Source: Gluconacetobacter asukensis
Lineage (GTDB): Bacteria; Pseudomonadota; Alphaproteobacteria; Acetobacterales; Acetobacteraceae
Assembly: GCF_014174375.1 (NCBI RefSeq)
Contig: NZ_JABEQE010000003.1
Coordinates: 1 to 64,000 of the forward strand
Direction of reading: 5' to 3'
DNA: 64,000 nucleotides
Shown: positions 18,753 through 27,451 of the stretch, one piece after another
Layout of the letters: each line of letters opens with the position of its first letter
Numbering within the stretch: the first letter of the stretch is position 1
The notes under the pieces: model-generated
Told to the model about the DNA's origin: nothing
What the model saw: the letters and a program-made list of their open reading frames with translations, nothing else
The model's database searches: none
Translations under genes and position numbers: made by a program

Positions 18753-19846
18753 ATATAATTGGCTAACGTCATGTCCTTCATATCAGCAACCAGTTTGTAG
18801 GAGGTTTCAAGCTGCAATTTGACGGCCGCCATCTGTGTGGCGACGACCGCAGGATCGGCGTCCATTGCGCTGCTAAGCTGATCTTCCAGCGTGGATTGGA
18901 CACTGGTCAGCAAGCCTGATTGCGCCGTAAGACTGTTCTGGGTGGAACCAACCGAAGATTCCAGTTCGGTAAGCTGGCTGATGGTAGTTTGCAGGGACGA
19001 ATAAAGCTGCTTGGCCATGTCGGAGAAGCCCGTTGTCGACGATGACATGCCGCCCATGGCTGACGCGACCATCATGTCGCGCATCAGGTCGCGAATGGGC
19101 GAACCTGTTGATGTTGACGACGCGGCGGAAGTCGTCGAGCTTTGGGTTGCGACAACGCCGACATTTGTGGACGCATTGTTATTCGTCGCAGTGACACGCT
19201 GAAGGTTCTGGGCGGAATCGGGGGCAACGGACAGGGACGCCGAGAAGACGCTGAGGGGATTGCTGGAAGCGGAGTCGTTCGTTGCGGCTGCCGTCGTGGC
19301 CTGTTCCATGACCGACGTCGCCCCGGCCGTGTCGAGCGAACTGACGATATTCGAGATCGTGGTCGCGAGATTGCTGTTCGCGAGCGGTTCCGTGCTGGGG
19401 ATTGTCGGCGTGTTGCTATCGGTTCCGGAAAAGACGTAGGTCGATCCGCTGGTCGTATTGAGAACAGTCTTCAGTGCCGTCAGCGAGCTCTGTGCCTGTT
19501 CGGCAACGGCTGCGACCGAACTGGTATCGCTCGTGCCTGAAACGCTCAGTAGGCCCGTTGCCATGGACTGAGCCTGCGAGACGAGTTGGGCCAAGGCGCT
19601 GGCCGTGACCGACAGGTCGGCCTGGGCATTCGTGATGTTGGACTGCCAGGACTGGATCTGGGTAAGTTTCGGCGTCAGGCTGATTGCCGCTGATCGTGTC
19701 GAACCTATTCCTGCGAATGTCGAGGCCAGCGTGCCGTTTCCGGCCTGCCAAGTCAGCGTTTCCTGCTGCACGGACATGGACTTGATGCTGGCGGCAAGGA
19801 TCAGTGATGTAGCGCTACCGCCATATTGATTGATTGCCGAGCTCAT
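18749..19846 (-). CDS. flgL: Flagellar hook-filament junction protein FlgL
   Basis: A 365-residue secreted structural protein joining hook and filament. It is Ser/Thr/Ala-rich with long amphipathic helices at both ends (for example SWQSNITNAQADLSVTASAL near the N-terminus) and a C-terminal coiled-coil segment ending in DMKDMTLANYI, as in flagellin-like junction proteins. It directly follows flgK, the usual order. GGGATAGGGAACCG precedes the ATG. The middle domain is too variable to compare by eye. Export through the flagellar type III apparatus is expected, and there is no Sec signal. Confidence 0.85.
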   Translation of the reverse strand: MSSAINQYGGSATSLILAASIKSMSVQQETLTWQAGNGTLASTFAGIGSTRSAAISLTPKLTQIQSWQSNITNAQADLSVTASALAQLVSQAQSMATGLLSVSGTSDTSSVAAVAEQAQSSLTALKTVLNTTSGSTYVFSGTDSNTPTIPSTEPLANSNLATTISNIVSSLDTAGATSVMEQATTAAATNDSASSNPLSVFSASLSVAPDSAQNLQRVTATNNNASTNVGVVATQSSTTSAASSTSTGSPIRDLMRDMMVASAMGGMSSSTTGFSDMAKQLYSSLQTTISQLTELESSVGSTQNSLTAQSGLLTSVQSTLEDQLSSAMDADPAVVATQMAAVKLQLETSYKLVADMKDMTLANYI

Positions 19847-19875
19847 CGGTTCCCTATCCCTATCCCGAACTTGAG

Positions 19876-21513
19876 TTAATTGATGGCGTTCAGAAGCGCG
19901 GTAAACATCGTTTGGACCGTGGATACGATCTTGGCGTTCGCCGTGTAGGCATTCTGCAAGGCAACGACCTTCGCCAGTTCGTCGTTGACGTTGACGCCCG
20001 ATACATCGGCAACTTTTGCCTGCAGGACGGTCTGGACCGAGGTGCTGGCTGCCAGGCTGTTGCTGTTTGTTGCGATGGTCGCACCCTGGTCCGATGTCAG
20101 CGCGGTAGCTAGTTGGAGCAACCCTTGATTCCCGGTGTACCCGATTGAGATATTCCCGGTTGAGCCGAGATTGTCCGTCGGTGCCTCGAGATCCGAGCCG
20201 CCCGAACTTGTCGGGCCGGTGACATATTGGGCGCTGGTGCCGAATGTCTGGCTGAGTACATTCTGGATGACTGTCGTATCGCCAATCGTCGTGCCGTCGC
20301 TTGCTGTGCTCGTCGACAGTAGAGACGGGCTGCTCACATACGTTGTGTTGACGCTGACTGCCGACGAAAGGCCCACGATACCGGGAGGCGTGGCTGGAAC
20401 CGTCGATGGAGGATTGGCCGGATTTGAAAGATTGCTCTGGGCGGTCGCCAGATAGCTGGATGGGTCGGTTGAGCTAGCACTGTTCGTGAACAGGGAAAGG
20501 CCCGCGCTATTGAAGCGGTTGATCAGCGTATAGGAGAACGAGTCCAGCTGTGCCTGCATCTTCGGATACGTCTCGTCGCGCAGGGTAATATTCGCGCCGA
20601 GCGTGCCGCCGGTCAGATGCGTGGTGATGTCCTGTCCTGCCAGCATGATACCGGGAATCGGTGACGTGCTGCTCGTCGGATCGTAGCTCATATCCGGCGT
20701 AATGGTCACGTCGCCGGTACTCAGCGGCCAGGTGGTGGAAGGCAGCTTCTGTGTACTGTCGTTCTGTCCGATCTGGTCGGGGCGGGTCGGAAGCTCCGTG
20801 CCGTCCGCGGTCCGGACGACCATGTCGCCGTTTGACGTTTCGGAAAACGTGACGGAAAGATTCGACGACAGGTCGGACATGACCCCGAGGCGCTGGTTTT
20901 CAAGATCGGCGGTGTCGGAGCCGAGCGCCTTGAGCTTTATGATCTGCTGCGAGAGAGCGCCAATCTGCGTCAGGTCGGAATTGATCGACGGGATGGTCGC
21001 GGCGATGCTGTCTTCCGCATTCTGGCGCTGGGTTGTGTAAGTCGATGCCAGTGTGTGGATCGTATCCGTCAGGGACTGGGCGCTCGTCACCACGGCCGTC
21101 TGCGAAATACTCTGTAGCGGTGTGGAAATCAATGACGTCAAGGCGCTTTGCACATTGCCCAGTTGGTCGGTCAGCGTATTGGTGGTGCCGGAAACGGCGT
21201 CCGTCGAATCCGCTGCGGTCGTGCCCTGGACCGCCGAGACCGCGGCCAGCGAATTGTCCATCGTGGTGTAGGAAGAGACTTGGGCATTCTGCGCATACAG
21301 CGCGGATTGCAATGCCTGATTGATATTGAGTTGCGTCGCGCCGATATGGACACCATTGCCCGTACCGCTCGTGACGGCACTCGTGACGGTGGCCGTCTCG
21401 CTCACATAGCCTGCCGTGCTCTGGTTTGAAACGTTCTGGGATGTGACTGAATATTGGTATTCAATCGCATTCAGTTCGCTGGTGGCTATCGAGAGAGAGG
21501 ATAACAGACTCAT
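19876..21513 (-). CDS. flgK: Flagellar hook-associated protein FlgK
   Basis: ATG at 21513 is chosen because MSLLSSLSIATSELNAIEYQYSVTSQNVSN is the standard beginning of this family; nine upstream codons in frame do not fit. The 545-residue protein forms the first hook-filament junction ring. N-terminal SNQSTAGYVSETATV matches the N-x-x-TPGY type motif with a variation (ST in place of NT). The C-terminus ends in the typical paired helix (VNVNDELAKVVALQNAYTANAKIVSTVQTMFTALLNA). flgL begins 30 bases downstream of its stop. Confidence 0.92.
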   Translation of the reverse strand: MSLLSSLSIATSELNAIEYQYSVTSQNVSNQSTAGYVSETATVTSAVTSGTGNGVHIGATQLNINQALQSALYAQNAQVSSYTTMDNSLAAVSAVQGTTAADSTDAVSGTTNTLTDQLGNVQSALTSLISTPLQSISQTAVVTSAQSLTDTIHTLASTYTTQRQNAEDSIAATIPSINSDLTQIGALSQQIIKLKALGSDTADLENQRLGVMSDLSSNLSVTFSETSNGDMVVRTADGTELPTRPDQIGQNDSTQKLPSTTWPLSTGDVTITPDMSYDPTSSTSPIPGIMLAGQDITTHLTGGTLGANITLRDETYPKMQAQLDSFSYTLINRFNSAGLSLFTNSASSTDPSSYLATAQSNLSNPANPPSTVPATPPGIVGLSSAVSVNTTYVSSPSLLSTSTASDGTTIGDTTVIQNVLSQTFGTSAQYVTGPTSSGGSDLEAPTDNLGSTGNISIGYTGNQGLLQLATALTSDQGATIATNSNSLAASTSVQTVLQAKVADVSGVNVNDELAKVVALQNAYTANAKIVSTVQTMFTALLNAIN

Positions 21514-21688
21514 CGTTCCAAGTTTCCTGTACCTAGCCACCGTCCACGGAGCATACGCGTTTGCCGCCAGAAGGCAGGACGGACCCCGAGACTATGTTAT
21601 GGATTTGTTATCCATTAATGGTTTCTAAAAGGTTACTCGCGGTGACGCACCTGGAACAGGAAGTGGCCTTTCTTCAGAACAGTCGGTC

Positions 21689-22432
21689 TCAGACTGACGG
21701 CTCGGCTGTGATCTTGTCGATCGCATTCATGTTGCGTGTCGACTCGGTCTGTATAAGCTGGAATGTCAGGTCGTAGTCCCGCTGGATTTCGACCATTCTC
21801 GTCGCTTCCGAGACGGCATTGACGTTGCTTGATTCCAGCATGGCCTGCCGGATTTCCGGACGGGCGACCGTGTGAGTCTGGGTGGTCGGCCGAAGAAGAA
21901 AATGACCTTCGGGGATCAATGTCTGGGTATTGTCGACCGTCACCAGTCCCATCATCCCGATGACGCCGTTCTGGGTGGATATGGTCCCGTCAGCGGAGAC
22001 CGACAGCAGGTCTTCTTCGTTCTGCAGAACCAGATTCCGGCCGGTATTGTCCAGAACGGGATTGCCCGATCCGTCGACGATCGTACCGTCCATGCGGCGA
22101 TGGAACTCGCCGTTGCGCGTCAGCCTGATCCCTTGAGTCGTGCGGACGGTAAAATAGCCTTCGCCGTTGATGGCGAAATCGGTCAGGTTTCCGGTCTGCC
22201 GAAGGGAACCCTGAAGCTGGTCGCGATAGGTCGCCTGATCCTGCGAGTAGGATTCCTGCTTGTCGCCCGGCAGCGCGTTCGGCCCCTTCTGTTTGACAAG
22301 ATACTCGGAAAACAGCTGCCTGTTCGCCTTGTAGCCATCCGTGTTGGCATTGGCGAGGTTATTGGCCGTCACGTCCAGAGCGCGCATCAATGTATCGACG
22401 CGAGACAGGGCAATATAGGTCGTATTGTCCAA
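21689..22432 (-). CDS. flgF: Flagellar rod protein FlgF (TTG start)
   Basis: A 247-residue proximal rod protein. The start is TTG at 22432, seven bases after CTGGAG, giving MDNTTYIALSRVDTLMRALDVTANNLANANTDGYKANR, a standard rod-protein N-terminus. The central YFTVRTTQGIRLTRNGEF is the FlgE/F/G core signature, and the C-terminal NVNAVSEATRMVEIQRDYDLTFQLIQ is the conserved end helix. The usual partner flgG is not beside it or elsewhere in the window. It sits about 200 bases after flgC and 175 before flgK, so it may have its own promoter. Confidence 0.9.
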   Translation of the reverse strand: MDNTTYIALSRVDTLMRALDVTANNLANANTDGYKANRQLFSEYLVKQKGPNALPGDKQESYSQDQATYRDQLQGSLRQTGNLTDFAINGEGYFTVRTTQGIRLTRNGEFHRRMDGTIVDGSGNPVLDNTGRNLVLQNEEDLLSVSADGTISTQNGVIGMMGLVTVDNTQTLIPEGHFLLRPTTQTHTVARPEIRQAMLESSNVNAVSEATRMVEIQRDYDLTFQLIQTESTRNMNAIDKITAEPSV

Positions 22433-22635
22433 TGTCGTTCTCCAGAAGGAACCGGGCGAGTACGGTCAGGCCAGCGCCCATCCACTCATTTCATCAGCCT
22501 GTCCCGCCGAGGGGAAATAGCTGTAAAGCATGCGTGCCCAGATTAACGAATTGTTCATGCAACAGCAACAGGCGAGACCAACCGGCCGGAATGCCCTCTT
22601 CCCGCAGGGTAATGTCACCGCCGGCCCGCCCCGCC

Positions 22636-23043
22636 TTATTTCATCAGGTTGATCGTGCGCGTCATCATGGATCGCGTGATCTGCATGGTATTGAGGTTGG
22701 CCTCGTACGAACGTTGCGCTTCGTGTGTGTCCATGATTTCGACCATCGCGTTCACATTCGGCATCTTGACCAGGCCGTTGGTGTCGGCAGCCGGATGCGA
22801 TGGATCGTACCGCGTTTCGAAAGGGGTCTGGTCCTGCCCGACTTCCTTGATGTCCACGCTGGAAACGCCGGAGGTACGATTCAGGACTTCCTTGAACGTG
22901 ACCGTCTTGCGGCGATAGGGGTCCGATCCGGCTGTCGCGCCGGTGGTTTCCTTGTTGGCGAGGTTTTCGGCCGCTATCTGAAGGCGTTTTGCCTGGGCGC
23001 GCATTCCGGCGGCAGAGATGCCCACTGTGTCGGAAAAATCCAT
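22636..23043 (-). CDS. flgC: Flagellar rod protein FlgC
   Basis: A 135-residue proximal rod protein. The N-terminus (DTVGISAAGMRAQAKRLQIAAENLAN) and C-terminus (NVNAMVEIMDTHEAQRSYEANLNTMQ) carry the paired helices of the rod family. Length is normal for FlgC. It starts 16 bases after the end of flgB, as usual for these two genes, and both are exported early through the flagellar apparatus. Confidence 0.92.
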   Translation of the reverse strand: MDFSDTVGISAAGMRAQAKRLQIAAENLANKETTGATAGSDPYRRKTVTFKEVLNRTSGVSSVDIKEVGQDQTPFETRYDPSHPAADTNGLVKMPNVNAMVEIMDTHEAQRSYEANLNTMQITRSMMTRTINLMK

Positions 23044-23059
23044 GATAGACCTCGTGCGA

Positions 23060-23476
23060 TCAGGCTGAGGGTGAGCCGAGGGCTATCGAGAACATCGACA
23101 TATAGACACTGTAGGCATTCGTCGCGAGACGTTGCTGGTCATTGGTATCCGCGATCTTTTCCAGTTCGCCTTCGATATTGACCTGGTTTCCGTCGATGGA
23201 CGTATTGATCCCGGTCCGTGTCGCACTGCCGCCGCTATTGCGGCCGGTCAGATGACCGGGCTCGGTCTGTGCCAGCGTCATGGCCATCTGGTTTTGTAGT
23301 ACACCCTGAAACGACGCGGTGTCCTTTGGTACATAGCCCGGCGTGTTCGCGTTGGCGACATTGCCTGCCAGCACGGACTCGCGGTTCTGCAGCCATTGCA
23401 GGCGGCGCCCGGCCAAGTCCAGCACATCGGTGCCACTATGGGCCTGGGACATCTGGGATGACAATGCTTCCAGCAT
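23060..23476 (-). CDS. flgB: Flagellar rod protein FlgB
   Basis: ATG at 23476 gives 138 residues, the normal length. A longer frame begins 19 codons upstream but that segment is Arg/Asn-rich and unlike the family. Rod signatures are VLDLAGRRLQWLQNRESVLAGNVANANTPGYVPKD near the N-terminus and the terminal helix QQRLATNAYSVYMSMFSIALG. It is the first gene of the flgB-flgC pair; the 250-base space before it should hold a promoter. Confidence 0.88.
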   Translation of the reverse strand: MLEALSSQMSQAHSGTDVLDLAGRRLQWLQNRESVLAGNVANANTPGYVPKDTASFQGVLQNQMAMTLAQTEPGHLTGRNSGGSATRTGINTSIDGNQVNIEGELEKIADTNDQQRLATNAYSVYMSMFSIALGSPSA

Positions 23477-23730
23477 GCGCTGTCTATTCCGCTGGTTTCT
23501 GTTTGCGCCCGACCTGTGGCGCATGCTCTCCATATATAGGGCGTATCGGGGTCTGAATAGCGTGCGCTTGTGGTGCGAGTGCAGTTTTTTCCGGGGTGTG
23601 GCAATCTGCGCGACACATGCCCGATGCCCGCCGTGGAACTGGCCGAGAGACTGACTTTCCAGGTTGCCTTTTGGGTGCGGACCGAAAACGCGTGTCGGAC
23701 TCCTGCCAGCGCATATTTTCGGCCGGGTTC

Positions 23731-26334
23731 TCAGAGGGGGGCGGATGTCTGCGAAGCCGTCAGCGCGGCGCCCGACGGCTTGGTCAGCAGTTTGAACATG
23801 CGTCCTCGATCCCCGTCCGAAATCCGGTCACCGACGCGATCGGCAACCCAGCCCAATAGGCGTTGATCGGATGCCTGGGAAGCATCCGATGCCAGGCGGA
23901 GGGCGAGAATCTGCTGGCTTTCCGTCAATGGGCCGGTCGGTGGGATAATGTCCTCGGCCATTTTTCGTACATCGCCGGCAGCGGCCGCCCATTCCCCTTT
24001 CTCTTCATGGACGCGAGCGGTGAGGTCGAGAGCAGAAGCGTTCGCGCTATTGTGCAGAAGGGAGAGGGCCTTGGCCTGGTCGCCTGTTGCCAGGGCGACG
24101 CGGGCGGCGATCACCTGCCTTGCGGTCCTGATATCGTCAGGAAGAGAAGGATCGTCCGTGATCGTCAACGCTTGGGCCGCATCCTGGGGAAGCTTTCTTT
24201 CGATATCAGTTTCCGCCAGCGCCGCGCCTGCCAGTGCGCGAAGATCGGGGGCGGTGAGCATGGGGATTGCATCGGAAAATGCCTGGGCGGCATCATCCGG
24301 CAGGCCGAGGGCGAGAAGCATCCTGCCGTAGGAGACAAGGACGTTACCTTTCTGTGCGCCCGGCTGCAGATCGGGCAGATGGACCTTCAGCATCGCCGTG
24401 TCGTGCAGAAGACTTTTCTTGTCCGATCCGGAGGAAGAGGAATCGGCAAGGCCTGTGAGGGCCTGGGACACCAGCGGCGCCACCATGTTCTTCGATGCCA
24501 TGTCGGGATATGTACGAGCCGCGTCGATTGCCTGGAGTGCGTCGCTCCAATTATGCGTCTGCATATAAGCGTCGGCCTGCATCAGGCGGACCGTGGCCTC
24601 GCGCCCGGCCAGTCGCGCGTCAGGCATCATGGTGTTAAAGATTTCGGCGGCCGCGTCAGGCTTGATGCGGCCATCGGCGAGTTCGAACGACGTTTTCTGT
24701 TCGAGCGCTTCCTCGGCGACCTGGGGGTTGGGGTCGTCGGCAAGTTTCTGGAATGACGCATAGGCAAGGTCTCGCTTGCCGGAGCGCATCTGCCTGAATG
24801 CGTTGACGAGTTGATAGCGTGATCCGGGGGGTAGGTCGTCCAGCGCTGTGAGATCCTCCGGTGTGCCGTAACGGCCGATTTCCTCTGCGGCGGCCGGCAG
24901 AAGCGCATCACGAACCGGGGCCGGGTATGATTTTAACCGCCCGAAATCCAGAGCCAATTGATGTGCCGCAGTTGCATCGTTCTCGCCGATGGCGGCGAGA
25001 TAGAGCCCCAGCCAGAGTTGAGTCGCGCGCTTTTGGCTGCTCGGCCACGGGCCGTTGAGCATCGAGGCGCCGTCCAGCTTTCCGCACAGCAATTCTGATG
25101 CAGCCAGAAGGAACCTCACGTCGGGCAGAGCCGCCTCTTCAGGGTCGTCCTGGAGGGCAACGGTCAGGATGCCGCGTGCCTCGATAAAGGCGCCGAGGTT
25201 GAAGGCGGCCTTGGCCGCTTCCAGCCGCCGCGTGAAGCGATGGAACGGATCCGAGTCCGCGGCGGCGAGAAGAGCGGTGCGATAGCGCTGGATCAGGGCA
25301 TCAACAGGCAGATTCTGCAGCCCCAGCCATTTCAGATCGACATCGTTGGCATAAATGGCTCTGCCATGATCGGGAAAGGCCTTGCCGTCTTCGGTCAGGA
25401 GGATGCCGTTAGGGACGGGTTTCAGATCGATGCGCGGAGAGTGGGCCGCGATTACGATACCTTCCGTTGTCGGCCAGACGTCATAGCCATCGCCGTTCCG
25501 CAAGGAGAGAATGCCGCCATCATCCATGGCTGACGTGCCGACCAACAGTCGATCGCCGGATGCGGGGTCCGAGATTGAGAGCACGCGACCGGACCGGCGC
25601 ATCGGGTACAGGACGCCACTGTCGGTATTTTGCGGATTGATGACGCGTCTATCGTCGTAATCACCGCCCGGGGGAGGTTTGTCACCCAGTACCCATCCTT
25701 CCGCCTGCTGTGAAAGATAGAGGCGCCGTGTGTCCGGAAGACGGACCTGGATCAGCGTCGCATCGGGAAGGGTATTCACGGACAGCGTCGAGAAAATGCC
25801 GTCGCCACGCAGGGCGCTGGTATCCATCGGTTCCGCATTGTCGATGACAATGATGAATCTGTCGCCGCTCTGGAAGGCGGCGATCCCCATGCGCGGCGGC
25901 ACCGGGAGTAGAATACGATTGGTGGACGCCACGCCCGGCTGGGAATCCCCGCCACCTAGCTGGAGCGTGTTCGTCGATGGCGCCCGGGATGCCTCTTTCA
26001 TGCCGTTCTTGCCGGTGATCACGCCACTGGAGGGCGTCGCCGCAGGCGATTGGGGGATGCCCAGGATCGTTGCCCTCCAAGAAGAGGGCAGCCCCTTGAG
26101 CAAGATCGAATCAGGCAGTTCGACGTCCCGCGCCGGGGCCGGTGTTGCGTTCGCGGCCGGCGTGGGAGATGCCGGAGGCGGTTTTGAAGGTGAAGTTGCG
26201 GTTCGGGAGGTATGGCGGGGGGCTGCCCGGTGCGAGTCTGCCGCCATGGTGGACGTAATGGCGGAACAGGACAGACAAGCGAAGACTGAAAGCGTGACAC
26301 AGCGTCTTACGCGGGGAGGTCTGCTGAAAGGCAC
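23731..26334 (-). CDS. Large secreted helical-repeat protein of unknown function in the flagellar cluster
   Basis: An 867-residue protein starting at GTG, with a signal peptide (about 1-32, ending TMAA), a Pro/Ala/Thr-rich linker (about 33-70), then a beta-rich domain around residues 145-300 (DRFIIVIDNAEP, DATLIQVRLPD) that recalls AMIN-type domains. From about 370 onward come Ala/Leu-rich helical repeats of TPR type. It is probably periplasmic. Proteins of this general design occur next to motility genes in some Alphaproteobacteria, but I cannot name a function. The ribosome-binding site is weak. Position between the rod genes and a small unknown gene suggests a motility role. Confidence 0.7.
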   Translation of the reverse strand: MPFSRPPRVRRCVTLSVFACLSCSAITSTMAADSHRAAPRHTSRTATSPSKPPPASPTPAANATPAPARDVELPDSILLKGLPSSWRATILGIPQSPAATPSSGVITGKNGMKEASRAPSTNTLQLGGGDSQPGVASTNRILLPVPPRMGIAAFQSGDRFIIVIDNAEPMDTSALRGDGIFSTLSVNTLPDATLIQVRLPDTRRLYLSQQAEGWVLGDKPPPGGDYDDRRVINPQNTDSGVLYPMRRSGRVLSISDPASGDRLLVGTSAMDDGGILSLRNGDGYDVWPTTEGIVIAAHSPRIDLKPVPNGILLTEDGKAFPDHGRAIYANDVDLKWLGLQNLPVDALIQRYRTALLAAADSDPFHRFTRRLEAAKAAFNLGAFIEARGILTVALQDDPEEAALPDVRFLLAASELLCGKLDGASMLNGPWPSSQKRATQLWLGLYLAAIGENDATAAHQLALDFGRLKSYPAPVRDALLPAAAEEIGRYGTPEDLTALDDLPPGSRYQLVNAFRQMRSGKRDLAYASFQKLADDPNPQVAEEALEQKTSFELADGRIKPDAAAEIFNTMMPDARLAGREATVRLMQADAYMQTHNWSDALQAIDAARTYPDMASKNMVAPLVSQALTGLADSSSSGSDKKSLLHDTAMLKVHLPDLQPGAQKGNVLVSYGRMLLALGLPDDAAQAFSDAIPMLTAPDLRALAGAALAETDIERKLPQDAAQALTITDDPSLPDDIRTARQVIAARVALATGDQAKALSLLHNSANASALDLTARVHEEKGEWAAAAGDVRKMAEDIIPPTGPLTESQQILALRLASDASQASDQRLLGWVADRVGDRISDGDRGRMFKLLTKPSGAALTASQTSAPL

Positions 26335-26573
26335 GTGTCTTTAATCCTGACGGGGCTCATATCCCCGTTGTCTCGAGGTCATCGTCTCTGAACGGATCTT
26401 CATCGCTGATGTCTGCGAAGACAGGATTGCAGTGGCCATGTCGTCGGACGGGAAGCTGTGGATCGGTCGGAAAAGAAAAGAGCCGGGCAGCGCGCATCTG
26501 CCAGCAGGCCGACCATACGAACTGGCGTACGAAAAGGCATGCTTGCGGAAATGTGCCGCCCGACCGCGGTCGA

Positions 26574-26822
26574 TCAGGCGAAGAGATCAACGGCGCTCGC
26601 GGTCGCGGATTCCTTCTTGTTCGTCGTGCCAGTGGGCACGACCTGGCCGCTGGCATCGAACTTCATGGATGAAGACGAACCATCGATACTGCTGGAGGTG
26701 ATATTGATACCGGTCGCCGCTGCATGTCCGGGGCGGGCGCTGTGATAGGCGGCTTGAGAAGCCGCCGAGGTCACCTGACGGAGGCTGGACGCGAGAAGCG
26801 AGGCAGCCGTGGTGTCAACCAT
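26574..26822 (-). CDS. Small Ser/Ala-rich protein of unknown function
   Basis: ATG at 26822 is used because AAGGATAACGAA precedes it; a TTG five codons upstream is the alternative. The 82-residue product has no signal peptide and is rich in Ser, Thr and Ala (AASLLASSLRQVTSAASQAAYHSA, then a Gly/Ser tail). That composition resembles secreted axial flagellar proteins, but no family was recognised. It precedes the large secreted protein gene on the same strand with a 239-base space. Confidence 0.5.
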   Translation of the reverse strand: MVDTTAASLLASSLRQVTSAASQAAYHSARPGHAAATGINITSSSIDGSSSSMKFDASGQVVPTGTTNKKESATASAVDLFA

Positions 26823-27073
26823 TTCGTTATCCTTCAAAACCAGAAAGCAGAATAAATATGGGCCGAAACGTGGCCGCTGGATATTTCAATTCTGGAACCT
26901 GCCGGTTCCCCACCATCATGTCATAGAGTCCGTTCAGGAGCGGCCAAGGCAGATTTCCCTGATAGGCGTTCTCTCTCAGACAAATCGCATCTTTCCCGGA
27001 CCCAATCCAGATATGTGGCCGCGCGCCCCGGCTTTCGTTTCGAGGAAGCGCGGTGTGAAGGCTACAGAAATGA

Positions 27074-27101
27074 TTCGGTCATATCTTATAATATAACCGA
27101 A
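27074..27101. promoter_or_regulatory. 28-base operator-like palindrome
   Basis: The arms TTCGGTCATAT (27074-27084) and ATATAACCGAA (27091-27101) are inverted copies with a single mismatch around a 6-base centre CTTATA. It is about 250 bases upstream of the small gene start and 350 upstream of the regulator start. The AT core with GC ends suits a dimeric DNA-binding protein. A binding partner is not known. Confidence 0.45.
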
Positions 27102-27190
27102 CTATGCTCCGTTCAGTTTATGAGATAGATCCGACTTCGCCAAGGTGCTTTTTTCCTTTTCAGGTCTTGTCACCGGCCTTTAACGGATGG

Positions 27191-27208
27191 GGCGCCTGTG
27201 CAGGCGCC
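27191..27208. repeat. GC-rich perfect palindrome
   Basis: GGCGCCTG and CAGGCGCC are perfect inverted arms around TG. There is no T-run on either side, so it is not a typical terminator. It may be an operator half of the divergent control region or an RNA hairpin. Confidence 0.35.
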
Positions 27209-27387
27209 GCCGTCTGTGGCAGGTATGTAAAGACTTGAGGTCAGGGTGGCTTTCTATCGATGATAACGGTGCTATCACGGAGCGTCGGCCTTGACACTTT
27301 CAGCCATATAGGGATTTTTAGACGCTCCATCCATTCTGGAATTGAACAGGCATCCCTTCTTGGCGGCAATAGTAAAAAAATAGATAG

Positions 27388-27404
27388 AGGACAAGTATAG
27401 TCCT
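27388..27404. promoter_or_regulatory. Palindrome just upstream of the regulator gene
   Basis: AGGAC (27388-27392) and GTCCT (27400-27404) flank AAGTATA, ending 47 bases before the regulator ATG. A TATAGT at 27396-27401 inside it resembles a -10 element, though no good -35 is seen. If it is the promoter, a protein bound here would block transcription; autoregulation is possible. Confidence 0.35.
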
Positions 27405-27451
27405 GTATTCCTTCGCGATTAGCGACCATACACTTTTTGGCGGAAGTAGAT

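Larger units (their letters stand above)
26823..27451. other. Divergent regulatory spacer with three palindromes
   Basis: About 630 bases separate the small minus-strand gene from the plus-strand regulator gene. It contains no convincing gene. It holds a 28-base palindrome (27074-27101), an 18-base GC-rich palindrome (27191-27208) and a 17-base palindrome (27388-27404). An isolated TTGACA at 27291-27296 lacks a good -10 partner. Confidence 0.55.

Noticed and set aside
23600-23614. A sigma-54-like element before flgB (TGTCGC-GCAGA-TTGC on the minus strand)
   Set aside because: Spacing is right and the -12 part is perfect, but the second G of the essential GG pair is T, so it was not listed as a promoter.
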